Assembly (NCBI GenBank): GCA_026125865.1 | Contig: JAHCKI010000014.1 | Span: forward strand, 1-17,832 | DNA from: Rhodospirillales bacterium | GTDB lineage: Bacteria; Pseudomonadota; Alphaproteobacteria; Rhodospirillales; Defluviicoccaceae | Direction: 5' to 3' | Length of the DNA stretch: 17,832 nucleotides | Shown: piece after piece, positions 1-7,197 of the stretch | How the letters are laid out: every line of letters begins with the position of its first letter | Numbering within the stretch: position 1 is the first letter of the stretch | Position numbers and translations under genes: made by a program | Notes under the pieces: model-generated | Told to the model about the DNA's origin: nothing | Seen by the model: the letters and a program-made list of their open reading frames with translations, nothing else | The model's database searches: none

Positions 1-1
1 T

Positions 2-436
2 CCCCAAGGTCGCACCGCCAAGGAAGCGGAGGTGAGCAGGCTGGCGTCGGTGTTGTCGTCCTTGGAGTTCGAAGACGTGCAGCGGGCGATGGATGTAGAA
101 CTCCCGGACGCCGTCGACCTCTTGCGCGCGCGCACGTTCGACGGCCTGGAGGTCACGATGAAAACGGCGGTTGTGGACGGTGGCACCTGGGCCATGGTGT
201 CGGCAGAGGCCAAGGTGGAAGACGCCGATGCGACCGACGAAACCAACGCGGTGCGGGAAATCGCCAAGGCCATCAACGATCGGGTCAATGGCTGGGTTTA
301 CAAGTTTCCTGCTTACGTCACCGCGCGCTTCAACAAGTCTCTCGACTCGCTCCTCGAAGCGGAAGGGGCAGAGGGAAAACCGCGACCTGATGCCACGATT
401 CCGGCTCCCGGCGGCCGTTCATTGAACGGTGGCTAG
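2..436 (+). CDS. DUF4340 domain protein, 3' part only
   Basis: The reading frame is open from the first base of the window, so this is the C-terminal part of a longer gene; the GTG at 32 is probably internal. The visible 144 residues have the pattern I associate with the DUF4340 C-terminal repeat: a short helix ending in SVLSSLEFEDV, then a strand-rich segment (LEVTMKTAVVDGGTWAMVSA) and a final NGWVYKFPAYVTARF stretch. DUF4340 genes commonly close operons for a GldG/ABC-2-like exporter of the gliding-motility type, but those partners would lie outside the window. The function is unknown. The TAG stop (434-436) falls within the first bases of a small palindromic repeat, and the last 18 bp overlap the convergent nucleotidyltransferase-like gene. 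The family call is from recognition of the pattern, not a search. Confidence 0.72.
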   Translation, partial: PQGRTAKEAEVSRLASVLSSLEFEDVQRAMDVELPDAVDLLRARTFDGLEVTMKTAVVDGGTWAMVSAEAKVEDADATDETNAVREIAKAINDRVNGWVYKFPAYVTARFNKSLDSLLEAEGAEGKPRPDATIPAPGGRSLNGG

Positions 437-1399
437 AACGCGATTTTGCTCTAGGGTGTTGTCGGCCAGGAACGGTGTCACGCCATAGGACGGACCGAAG
501 ACTTGGCGCCAGCATGTCAGGGCCCTGTCATCGCGATTGTCCCGTTCGAAATCGGAGCCCTGGGCCGCCGAAAAATAGGCGCGCTCGGCATGTTCGACCC
601 AGTCATCGCCAAGGGACACCAGTTCGTGGCTGCCGGGGATGGTCAGATGCCGGCCCGCTTGCGCCACCATCCAGAAGAAGAAATCGCGCATCATCCAATC
701 GTAGAAAAGGGCGCTCTGGCCCCGATAGATCCAGCTTTGCACGAACTCGACGGCGAGGCACTCAATCGCGAACGAAGAAATCGGGACGTCATGGTGGTGC
801 CGCCAAAGTTTGAGCATCAGGATGAGATCCGTGGCCTTGCCGCCACTATTGACATCGGTGTCGTCGAGCAAGCGTCGTTCGGCTTCGGGATGGGAATGCC
901 GCCAGGGGCTGGCGCCCGATCGAGCGAATGGTTGCGCCACCAAGTAACCTCCGGATTGGCAAGCGAAGCTTGGTCGCAACCGGACTGAAAGGGTTTGGGG
1001 CGTGGGCATCGCCAATCCCAACCAGCCATCGCGGGTTATGTGGACGCCCTGGTAGTGGTGGGCGAGAACGCAAGCGATGGTCTCGAAAAGATCCCGTGTC
1101 GAGGTAACGGCGTTTGCCAATTCCGGGTCGCTACAAGGCCGCAAATGGTCAGGCAGCGCAACAAGCAGGTCGACCACGGAATCGCCACGTCGAGCGGTTC
1201 CCTTGCCGAAACCGCCGATGACATGGGCATTCCCGACGTTGGAGACGGGCAAAGCATAGTTATCGGACAGGTGGTGCAACAATCGGCCAGCAACCTGAGT
1301 GGCCGCCGTGGTCGCTCTCTGTCGTTCAGTCGGCGTCGCGCGAATACCCCAGAGAAGGGCTTGGATCCGAGCCGTCAAATTTCGCCATTCAATACCCAT
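419..1399 (-). CDS. OAS/CD-NTase-like nucleotidyltransferase-fold protein, probably inactive
   Basis: 326 residues with the layout of the OAS1/CD-NTase group of the Pol-beta superfamily. GGFGKGT (62-68) is the hG[G/S] nucleotide loop. The VRLRPSF strand (139-145), GGYLVAQPF and W...P.AE segment, and the helical DLILMLKLWR...SSFAIECLAVEFV region (191-220) follow the usual order. The DxD that should follow the loop reads V75-V76-D77, and the third acid, normally in a VDVVPA-like strand, is R140. Two of three metal ligands are therefore missing. Active relatives make cyclic oligonucleotides in CBASS, but no effector, E1/E2 or HORMA gene is adjacent. The start is the ATG at 1399; no clear Shine-Dalgarno sequence precedes it and the upstream DNA is AT-rich. 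The C-terminus runs through a palindromic repeat. It may be a pseudoenzyme, an allosteric binder or a decaying defence gene. Confidence 0.72.
   Translation of the reverse strand: MGIEWRNLTARIQALLWGIRATPTERQRATTAATQVAGRLLHHLSDNYALPVSNVGNAHVIGGFGKGTARRGDSVVDLLVALPDHLRPCSDPELANAVTSTRDLFETIACVLAHHYQGVHITRDGWLGLAMPTPQTLSVRLRPSFACQSGGYLVAQPFARSGASPWRHSHPEAERRLLDDTDVNSGGKATDLILMLKLWRHHHDVPISSFAIECLAVEFVQSWIYRGQSALFYDWMMRDFFFWMVAQAGRHLTIPGSHELVSLGDDWVEHAERAYFSAAQGSDFERDNRDDRALTCWRQVFGPSYGVTPFLADNTLEQNRVLATVQ
433..454. repeat. Short palindromic repeat at the convergent gene ends
   Basis: The ends CTAGA (433-437) and TCTAG (450-454) form an inverted repeat. The 14 bases at 443-456, attttgctctaggg, recur identically at 1594-1607 in the large palindrome downstream of nrdJ, in the same orientation. 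It looks like a centrally deleted copy of that element. It holds the stop codon of the DUF4340 gene and encodes about residues 315-322 of the opposite-strand protein. Confidence 0.6.
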
Positions 1400-1444
1400 A
1401 GTTGTATAAAAATTTAATACAATTTATTGGGGAATACAAGGGGA

Positions 1445-1477
1445 TTGGTCCCAAAGCCTTTACGGGTTCGGGACCAA
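1445..1477. repeat. Palindrome 1 of intergenic cluster
   Basis: TTGGTCCC (1445-1452) pairs perfectly with GGGACCAA (1470-1477) around a 17-nt loop. It is the first of three inverted repeats filling the gap between the nucleotidyltransferase-like gene and nrdJ. No long T-run follows on either strand, so it is not an obvious intrinsic terminator. Confidence 0.55.
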
Positions 1478-1489
1478 CCGCGAGTTTTC

Positions 1490-1541
1490 TAGAGCACGGT
1501 GCGATTAGGCTCAGTCAGCCTAATCGCACGGTCGTGCTCTA
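1490..1541. repeat. Palindrome 2 of intergenic cluster, 22-bp stem
   Basis: The outer arms TAGAGCACG (1490-1498) and CGTGCTCTA (1533-1541) and the inner arms GTGCGATTAGGCT (1499-1511) and AGCCTAATCGCAC (1517-1529) make a 22-bp stem with a 3-nt bulge (1530-1532) and a 5-nt loop. Its outer TAGAGCA and inner TGCGAT blocks resemble those of palindrome 3, so the two look like members of one REP-like family. Such a stem downstream of nrdJ could also act in 3'-end processing or stability, though there is no U-tract. Confidence 0.7.
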
Positions 1542-1552
1542 TATTATTGATT

Positions 1553-1605
1553 CTAGAGCAAACCCATGCGATCAGATGACTCCACCTGATCGCATTTTGC
1601 TCTAG
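1553..1605. repeat. Palindrome 3 of intergenic cluster, REP-like
   Basis: The arms CTAGAGCAAA (1553-1562) and TTTGCTCTAG (1596-1605) enclose TGCGATCAG (1567-1575) and CTGATCGCA (1586-1594) around a 10-nt loop. Intergenic palindromes beginning and ending in CTAGAGCA-like sequence are known in several alphaproteobacterial genomes; that link rests on memory and was not searched. The right arm is shared with the short repeat at 433-454. It begins 20 bp after the nrdJ stop in the direction of nrdJ transcription. Confidence 0.7.
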
Positions 1606-1625
1606 GGAGGAGAGGGCAGCGAGCA

Positions 1626-4600
1626 TTACGAGCAGCCTGTCGTGGCGCCGCAGGTCACGCATTTGAGACACGTGCCGTTACGGACCAATGTAAAATTGCC
1701 GCATTCCGAACAGGAATCGCCTTCATAGCCTTGCATCATCGCCGTGGTGGCGAGCTGCCGAGAGTCGCCGGCGATGCCGATGACATCCATCGAAAGACCG
1801 CCGCTATGGGCATGGATCATTGCTTCGGCCAGGGGCGCGGCCTGAACGTCGGTTCCCACTTGCGCGCTGGCTTGCGTCGAGCTGCCGCCGCTTCGCGTGC
1901 TGGAATAGACACGAAATCGGTTGCGGACGTAGCCGCTGCTCGCCACGCGGCGCACCATCGGGATGGGATCTTCCGCTTCCTTCGGTGGTGAACCCTCGTT
2001 TCGGCCGCGGCCGAGGCCATCGGGCTCCAAGTCCTTGGGTTCCACATGAGCGAGGTCGTAACGTCCCAGATAGGAGACCGCCAATTCGCGGAAAATATAG
2101 TCGATGATGGACGTGGCCATCTTTATGGAGTCGTTGCCTTCGACCATGCCCGACGGTTCGAAGCGGGTGAAGGTGAACGCCTCGACGAACTCATCCAGCG
2201 GCACCCCGTATTGCAGGCCGATCGAAAGCGCGATGGCGAAATTGTTCATCAAGCTGCGGAAGGCGGCGCCTTCCTTGTGCATGTCGATAAATATCTCGCC
2301 GAGGCGGCCGTCTTCATATTCGCCGGTACGAAGGTACACCTTGTGACCGCCGACGGTCGCCTTCTGGGTATAGCCCTTGCGCCGAGGCGGCAAGCCGGCG
2401 CGCCGCGGTTTCTCGACGGCGATCACCCGTTCGACGATACGCTCGGTGACGACTTCCGTGCGCGCGGCCAACGGCTGCTCGGCCAGTTCCTCCACCAACT
2501 CGGCGGCTTCCTCCGGATCGACCAAGGCTGCCGACAGCGGTTGCGACAACTTGGATGCGTCGCGATAGAGGGCGGTTGCCTTGAGGCCCAGTTTCCACGA
2601 GGCCATGTAGGCACGGTCACAATCGGCGACGGTCGCCTCATGCGGCATGTTGATGGTCTTGGAGATGGCCCCCGAAATGAATGGCTGCGCCGCCGCCATC
2701 ATCTGAATATGGCTGTCGACCGAGAGGTAACGGGAGCCAATTCGACCGCATGCGTTGGCGCAATCGAATACCGGCAAGTGCTCGTCCTTGAGCGCCGGTG
2801 CGCCTTCCAACGTCATGGCGCCACAGGCGTAGGTGTTGGCGGCATCGATGTCTTCGCGGGAAAAGCCGAGCGCAGACAGTATGCAGAAGGTGGGATCGTT
2901 GAGGTTTTCCAGGTTGATGCCGAGAGTGTCGGTACAGAACGTTTCGCTGAGTGTCCACCGGTTGAAGGCGAAACGAATGTCGAAGGCGTCGGCAATGGCG
3001 CGATTGACGGCATTGATCGCGTCTTTGGTGAAACCCTTGGCCGCTAGCGTCTCGGGGTTGATGACTGGAGCGCCATCAAGCTTGCCGTGACCGACGGCGT
3101 AACGGACGATGGCCTCGATCTCATCGTCATTGTAGCCCAACCGCATCAAGGCCGTCGGGACGGTGCGGTTGATGATCTTGAAATAACCGCCGCCCGCCAG
3201 CTTCTTGAATTTGACGAGGGCGAAGTCCGGCTCGATCCCGGTGGTGTCGCAGTCCATGACCAAGCCGATGGTACCCGTCGGCGCAACGACCGATGTTTGG
3301 GCATTGCGATAGCCGTGTTTCTCACCCAATGCGAGCGCCCGGTCCCAGGCGTTGCGCGCCGCCGTCACCAGTTCCGGATCGGGATTAGCGGACGTGGTGA
3401 GGGACACCGGCGGTATCGACAACTCTTCGTATCCGCGCGATCGGCCGTGAGCGGCGCGCTGGTGGTTGCGCACGACCCGCAGCATGGCGTCGCGGTTCTC
3501 GGCGAAGCGGGAAAACGGGCCCAGTTCCCGCGCAATCTCGGCGGACGTCGCATAGGAGGCCCCTGTCATCAGCGCTGAAATGGCGCCGCATATGCTTCGA
3601 GCGGCTTTGGAGTCGTAGGGAACGCCTGCAGCCATCAGATAGCCGCCGATATTGGCGAATCCGAGACCCAGCGTGCGGAACTCGTAGCTCAACTGGGCGA
3701 TCCGGTGCGACGGGAACTGAGCCATCATCACCGAAATTTCCAGCACCAATGTCCATAACCGCACTGCGTGCTCGAAGGACGGGATGTCGAAAGTGCCGTC
3801 CTCGCGTTGGAATGTGAGCAGGTTGAGGGAAGCCAAGTTACAGGCCGTATCGTCCAGGAACATGTACTCGGAGCACGGGTTCGAAGCGTTGATGCGGCCG
3901 CTATTGGGACAGGTGTGCCACTCGTTGATGGTGGTGTCGAATTGAAGGCCGGGATCGGCGCAGGCCCAGGCTGCCCGGGTGATTCGGTTCCACAGATCGC
4001 GGGCGCCCACGGTCTTGGCGACAGCGCCATCGACACGACGGGTCAGGGACCATTCGGTATCAGCTTGCACGGCGTCGAGAAAGGCATTGGTGACGCGGAC
4101 GCTGTTGTTGGCGTTCTGGCCGGAAACGGTGAGATAGGACTCCGAATCCCAGTCCGTGGAGAATTCTGGGAAGTCGATATCGTTGGCACCCTGACGCGCC
4201 AACTCGATGACCCGTTGAATATAGGTCTCCGGGACCATCGATCGCCGCGCGGCGACGATTGCCGTCTTCAGGGCCCGGTTGCGTTTGGGGTCAAAGCGAT
4301 CGGCGGAACTGTCATCTTGATTTCCGCTGTCATCGCCACAGGCGGCTAGAACGGCATACAAATGCGTACGTGTCAGATGCGAGCCGGCGACCAGCGCCGC
4401 CACCTTTTCTTCTTCGCGCACCTTCCAGGTAACGAATTCTTCGATATCCGGGTGATCAACATCCACGACCACCATTTTGGCGGCGCGGCGGGTGGTGCCG
4501 CCGGATTTGATGGCACCCGCGGCGCGGTCGCCGATTTTGAGAAAACTCATCAAGCCCGAAGAACAACCGCCGCCGGAAAGCGGTTCACTCTCTGCGCGCA

Positions 4601-5312
4601 GCCGCGAGAAATTGGTGCCGGTGCCGGAACCGTACTTGAATAACCGAGCCTCGCGAATCCAGAGATCCATGATGCCGCCCTCGTTGACGAGGTCGTCATT
4701 GATGCTCTGGATGAAACAAGCATGAGGCTGCGGCCGTTCATAGGCCGACGCCGATGGCGCGACCTCGCCGGTCTTGTGATCCACGTAGAAGTGACCCTGT
4801 GGCGGCCCATCGATGCCGTATGCCCAATGCAGGCCGGTATTGAACCACTGCGGCGAATTCGGTGCGCCCATCTGGTGGCACAACATGAACCGCATTTCGT
4901 CGAAAAACGCGCGAGCATCGTCCTCCGAATCGAAATATCCGCCCTTCCAACCCCAGTACGTCCAGGTTCCGGCGAGACGGTCAAAAACCTCGCGGGCGCT
5001 GTTCTCGCCAGCGTATCGCTTGTCCTCGGCCAATTCGGAGAGCGCCTGTTCGTCGGCCTTGCGGCAACGCAGCCAGTAGGGGATGTCCGGTTCGTCCACC
5101 GTGGTGAGGTGCGCCGGTACACCGGCCCGCCGGAAATACTTTTGAGCAAGGACATCGCAGGCAACTTGCGACCATTCGGCCGGAACCTCGATTTCCTCCT
5201 GGCGAAAAACGATCGATCCGTCAGGATTGCGGATCTCGCTCGTCGTCATTCGCCAATCAACTGAATCGTAGGGCGAGGACTTTGTATCCGTAAACAGTCG
5301 CTCGATACGCAT
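1626..5312 (-). CDS. nrdJ: Adenosylcobalamin-dependent (class II) ribonucleotide reductase
   Basis: 1228 residues, the normal length for the long alphaproteobacterial NrdJ. It reduces ribonucleotides to deoxyribonucleotides in the cytosol with a cobalamin-generated thiyl radical and needs neither oxygen nor a small subunit. NPCSEY (478-483) holds the active-site Asn, radical Cys480 and Glu. Cys199 (HACFIQS) and Cys491 (TACNLASLNL, 11 residues after Cys480 as in other class II enzymes) form the substrate-reducing pair. APTGTIGLVMDCDTTG is the phosphate-binding loop. A TSCPD-type domain follows, and the tail CSECGNFTLVRNGTC...CVTC...C is the Cys-rich redox or zinc tail. I start at the ATG at 5312 (MRIERLF) because family members begin there and a GGGAGG lies upstream; the longer frame to 5429 adds non-conserved sequence. 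The gene appears monocistronic. Confidence 0.97.
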   Translation of the reverse strand: MRIERLFTDTKSSPYDSVDWRMTTSEIRNPDGSIVFRQEEIEVPAEWSQVACDVLAQKYFRRAGVPAHLTTVDEPDIPYWLRCRKADEQALSELAEDKRYAGENSAREVFDRLAGTWTYWGWKGGYFDSEDDARAFFDEMRFMLCHQMGAPNSPQWFNTGLHWAYGIDGPPQGHFYVDHKTGEVAPSASAYERPQPHACFIQSINDDLVNEGGIMDLWIREARLFKYGSGTGTNFSRLRAESEPLSGGGCSSGLMSFLKIGDRAAGAIKSGGTTRRAAKMVVVDVDHPDIEEFVTWKVREEEKVAALVAGSHLTRTHLYAVLAACGDDSGNQDDSSADRFDPKRNRALKTAIVAARRSMVPETYIQRVIELARQGANDIDFPEFSTDWDSESYLTVSGQNANNSVRVTNAFLDAVQADTEWSLTRRVDGAVAKTVGARDLWNRITRAAWACADPGLQFDTTINEWHTCPNSGRINASNPCSEYMFLDDTACNLASLNLLTFQREDGTFDIPSFEHAVRLWTLVLEISVMMAQFPSHRIAQLSYEFRTLGLGFANIGGYLMAAGVPYDSKAARSICGAISALMTGASYATSAEIARELGPFSRFAENRDAMLRVVRNHQRAAHGRSRGYEELSIPPVSLTTSANPDPELVTAARNAWDRALALGEKHGYRNAQTSVVAPTGTIGLVMDCDTTGIEPDFALVKFKKLAGGGYFKIINRTVPTALMRLGYNDDEIEAIVRYAVGHGKLDGAPVINPETLAAKGFTKDAINAVNRAIADAFDIRFAFNRWTLSETFCTDTLGINLENLNDPTFCILSALGFSREDIDAANTYACGAMTLEGAPALKDEHLPVFDCANACGRIGSRYLSVDSHIQMMAAAQPFISGAISKTINMPHEATVADCDRAYMASWKLGLKATALYRDASKLSQPLSAALVDPEEAAELVEELAEQPLAARTEVVTERIVERVIAVEKPRRAGLPPRRKGYTQKATVGGHKVYLRTGEYEDGRLGEIFIDMHKEGAAFRSLMNNFAIALSIGLQYGVPLDEFVEAFTFTRFEPSGMVEGNDSIKMATSIIDYIFRELAVSYLGRYDLAHVEPKDLEPDGLGRGRNEGSPPKEAEDPIPMVRRVASSGYVRNRFRVYSSTRSGGSSTQASAQVGTDVQAAPLAEAMIHAHSGGLSMDVIGIAGDSRQLATTAMMQGYEGDSCSECGNFTLVRNGTCLKCVTCGATTGCS

Positions 5313-5812
5313 GATGCCTTGCTTTGCCTCCCGTTGGCTGTTTAGGCAACAACCTAAAATAGCAAGCCTTCGCCTTGGTCCACTGCCCAGTATGCCAAGA
5401 CCTGTTCCCCTGATGACACGTCGCTCCAATTCACCCCGCTTGATATTATGGAACCCACAAAATGACGGGTAGGGACGACCTGTAGAGTGCGATATCTAGG
5501 CCACGATCTAGATTTAGAGTCAAGCGGCATCCGTGCTGACAGACAAGATTTTGATGTCGTGGGGCGCGGCAGATACACGATATTGTTTGTTTCGAGGCGG
5601 GGCATCAAGGGCCGTCGGCTCCGAAATTGATCGGAAAGCGAGAATCAAGCCTTTGCAACAAGGATCGGTTGAGAACCGGTGAGGCCAAGCCAATTGTCGG
5701 GAATTCGAAGTGGGACCGTATTGCCGTACGCTCGCGAATCTCCGAGGCTATGGACGGGGACCGTGGCCGGTGCCATAGTGCGCCGGCTAGGCAATCGGTT
5801 GAGCGAGGAAAG
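5313..5812. other. 500-bp divergent intergenic region between nrdJ and the NDUFA12 operon
   Basis: No convincing gene is present. Visible structure: an AT-containing hairpin TTTAGG-CAACAA-CCTAAA (5341-5358) 28 bp before the nrdJ start; an inverted repeat ATCTAG (5494-5499) and CTAGAT (5508-5513); a weak promoter-like pair reading toward nrdJ (TTGACT at 5523-5518 and TAGATA at 5498-5493, spacer 19, longer than ideal); and a CGGTT-GAG-AACCG palindrome (5666-5678) on the NDUFA12 side. The class II B12-riboswitch signature was looked for and not seen. The region must carry promoters for both directions. Confidence 0.5.
5542..5590 (-). promoter_or_regulatory. Possible tandem NrdR-box-like sites upstream of nrdJ
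   Basis: acacgatattgtttgt (5575-5590) matches about 12 of 16 positions of the NrdR consensus as I recall it (aCaCwAtATaTwGtGt). A poorer palindromic site, gacaagattttgatgtc, lies at 5542-5558, about 32 bp (three helical turns) away, the spacing typical of paired NrdR boxes. The second site matches weakly and the pair lies over 230 bp from the nrdJ start, so the assignment is tentative. Confidence 0.25.
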
Positions 5813-6175
5813 ATGGCGCATATCGGCACTATTCTGTTTTCCCGTTTAAATGGCGAACACGTCGGTACGGATTCTTTCGGGAACCGTTACTACCGTGCCA
5901 GGAACCGGAAGCTCGACCGTTACGGCCGCGAACGGCGTTGGGTCATTTTCAAGGGCACGGTGGAAGCGAGTAAAGTGCCGGCCGAGTGGCACGCCTGGTT
6001 GCACCATACCGTCGAAATCTCCACCGCTGATGACTCGGACAAGCGGCCGTGGCAGCGGGAACACCTGCCCAACCTGACGGGGACGGCTTACGCCTACCGG
6101 CCCAAGGGTCATGATTTGCATGGTAGCAAGAGGTCATCGGCAACCGGCGACTACGAAGCCTGGAGCCCAGAATAG
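5813..6175 (+). CDS. NADH:ubiquinone oxidoreductase subunit NDUFA12 family
   Basis: 120 residues, matching the bacterial homologues of the 17.2-kDa (NDUFA12/B17.2) supernumerary subunit of respiratory complex I, which occurs in alphaproteobacteria and mitochondria and sits on the peripheral arm. Diagnostic blocks are G-D-x-F-GN-x-YY-like HVGTDSFGNRYYRARNR (18-34), RRWVIFKG (41-48), VPAEWHAWLHHTVE (54-67) and the C-terminal RPWQREHLPNLTGTAYAYRP segment. The start is the ATG at 5813, preceded by GAGGAAAG at good spacing; the open frame continues upstream to 5627 but that part is not conserved. It is the first gene of a + strand operon with two MCE genes, a methyltransferase and DUF2155. Confidence 0.95.
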   Translation: MAHIGTILFSRLNGEHVGTDSFGNRYYRARNRKLDRYGRERRWVIFKGTVEASKVPAEWHAWLHHTVEISTADDSDKRPWQREHLPNLTGTAYAYRPKGHDLHGSKRSSATGDYEAWSPE

Positions 6176-6210
6176 TTCGGGACACACCAAATGGCTTGGA
6201 GGTCCGCGCG

Positions 6211-6249
6211 ATGACTGAAAGTTGGAGAAAGCGAAGAGGCGTTCAGTGA
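6211..6249 (+). promoter_or_regulatory. 12-codon leader ORF coupled to the first mlaD
   Basis: The best ribosome-binding site here, GGAGG at 6199-6203, precedes an ATG at 6211 whose frame (MTESWRKRRGVQ) stops at 6247-6249. That TGA overlaps the GTG start of the MCE gene as GTGA, an arrangement typical of translational coupling. It could also be remnants of a former start that slipped out of frame. The peptide itself has no recognised function. Confidence 0.35.
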
Positions 6250-6731
6250 CGCGAACGGAAATTCGCGAGATCGCAATCGGTGCGATCGCGGTAGTCGGGC
6301 TTGCCCTTGCGGTGGGAGGTTCGTACGGGGACGGCGCGTCAGAGGCCGAGGCCAGGATTGGTCAGTACCAACTTTTCGCAAGTTTCAATCGGGTTGACGG
6401 GTTGCGTGTCGGGGACGCCGTGCTGCTGTCGGGGATACCGATCGGCACGGTGCACGCCATGGAACTGCACAGCGACTATCGCGCCAACATCACGCTTCGC
6501 ATCGACTCTGCCGTGGAATTGCCTACCGATACTGCAGCGGCGATCCATACCGATGGTTTGTTCGGCTCAAAGTTCGTTACCCTGTCACCGGGTGCCGAGG
6601 AAGAGAGTTTGGCCGACGGCGATGTGATCGCCTACACGCAGGATTCGCTCATTGTCTCTGACCTTCTCGACCTGATCATTGCGCAAGGCAAGAGCGTTCG
6701 CGGGAACAACGAGACCGAGAAGCGGGAGTAA
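6246..6731 (+). CDS. MCE-domain lipid-binding protein, MlaD type (first copy)
   Basis: 161 residues from the GTG at 6246. An N-terminal signal anchor (REIAIGAIAVVGLALAVGGS) is followed by one MCE domain: YQLFASFNRVDGLRVGDAVLLSGIPIG, then TLRIDSAVELPTDTAAAIHTDGLFGSKFVTLSPG. MlaD-type proteins are periplasmic, anchored in the inner membrane, form hexameric rings and pass phospholipids between membranes with an MlaFE ABC transporter. No mlaE, mlaF, mlaB or mlaC is in the window. I prefer the GTG because AAGAGG (6234-6239) lies 6 nt before it; a TTG at 6222 would add eight residues. It overlaps the leader ORF and ends 2 nt before the second MCE gene. The two copies share the fold but differ clearly in sequence, so they are old paralogues or distinct ring subunits. 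Confidence 0.88.
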   Translation: MTRTEIREIAIGAIAVVGLALAVGGSYGDGASEAEARIGQYQLFASFNRVDGLRVGDAVLLSGIPIGTVHAMELHSDYRANITLRIDSAVELPTDTAAAIHTDGLFGSKFVTLSPGAEEESLADGDVIAYTQDSLIVSDLLDLIIAQGKSVRGNNETEKRE

Positions 6732-6733
6732 CC

Positions 6734-7195
6734 ATGCGCAGACACGTCATCGAGACCGTCATGGGCGCGGTCGTCCTCGTCGTTGCCGGGCTCTTCGTAT
6801 ACTTCGCCTACGTCAGCGCGGAAATTGGGGCGCCGACCGGATACCCTGTGGTCGCGAGCTTTTACAAGATCGGAGGTCTCGGTGTCGGAAGCGACGTCAG
6901 AATCAGCGGGATCAAGGTGGGCAAGGTCGTCGAAAACAATCTGGACCCGGAAACATTCGACGCCGTTGTCACCATGACCATTGTCAATGACATCAAACTT
7001 CCGGACGATACGGTCGCGGTGGTCGGCAGTGATGGCCTCCTGGGCGGCAAATACGTGCGCCTCGATCCGGGGTCTTCCAAAACCATGATCGAGCCGGGCG
7101 GCAGGATCGCCCAAACGCGCGCCTTCAAGTCCCTCGAAGATCAAGTGGGCGATATCATCTTTCTGGCCACGAGCGCCTCGAAGAAAGATCAGTAG
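6734..7195 (+). CDS. mlaD: MCE-domain lipid transporter subunit MlaD (second copy)
   Basis: 153 residues with the standard MlaD start RRHVIETVMGAVVLVVAGLFVYFAY (a single membrane anchor) and an MCE domain: ASFYKIGGLGVGSDVRISGIKVGKV, LPDDTVAVVGSDGLLGGKYVRLDPG, and a C-terminal helix ending SLEDQVGDIIFLAT, which in MlaD rings lines the central hydrophobic pore. It is the closer of the two to canonical MlaD. GGGAG lies 5 nt before the ATG. It follows the first copy after 2 nt, suggesting coupled translation and perhaps a mixed ring. A single mlaD in this position next to NDUFA12 and DUF2155 is usual in related genomes, as far as I recall. Its ABC partner must be encoded elsewhere. Confidence 0.93.
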   Translation: MRRHVIETVMGAVVLVVAGLFVYFAYVSAEIGAPTGYPVVASFYKIGGLGVGSDVRISGIKVGKVVENNLDPETFDAVVTMTIVNDIKLPDDTVAVVGSDGLLGGKYVRLDPGSSKTMIEPGGRIAQTRAFKSLEDQVGDIIFLATSASKKDQ

Positions 7196-7197
7196 GC

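Noticed and set aside
419..1399. A CBASS anti-phage operon
   Set aside because: Only a nucleotidyltransferase-like gene is present, its active site is degraded, and neighbouring genes are DUF4340 and nrdJ. No effector, E1/E2, JAB, HORMA or TRIP13 gene is seen.
1402..1605. A 67-codon + strand ORF
   Set aside because: It is made up almost entirely of the three palindromes and has no coding features.
2046..3047. A 333-codon + strand ORF
   Set aside because: It lies wholly antisense to nrdJ and has no recognisable domain; it reflects the high-GC codon use of the real gene.
5354..5608. An 84-codon minus-strand ORF between nrdJ and NDUFA12
   Set aside because: It ends inside the longer nrdJ upstream frame, has no ribosome-binding site or familiar domain, and overlaps the putative nrdJ promoter region.
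5313..5620. A cobalamin riboswitch before nrdJ
   Set aside because: The position would make sense, but the B12-box and the other conserved blocks were not found on the coding strand.
5627..5812. An N-terminal extension of NDUFA12
   Set aside because: The frame is open but the sequence is not family-like, while the ATG at 5813 has a good ribosome-binding site and the conserved N-terminus.
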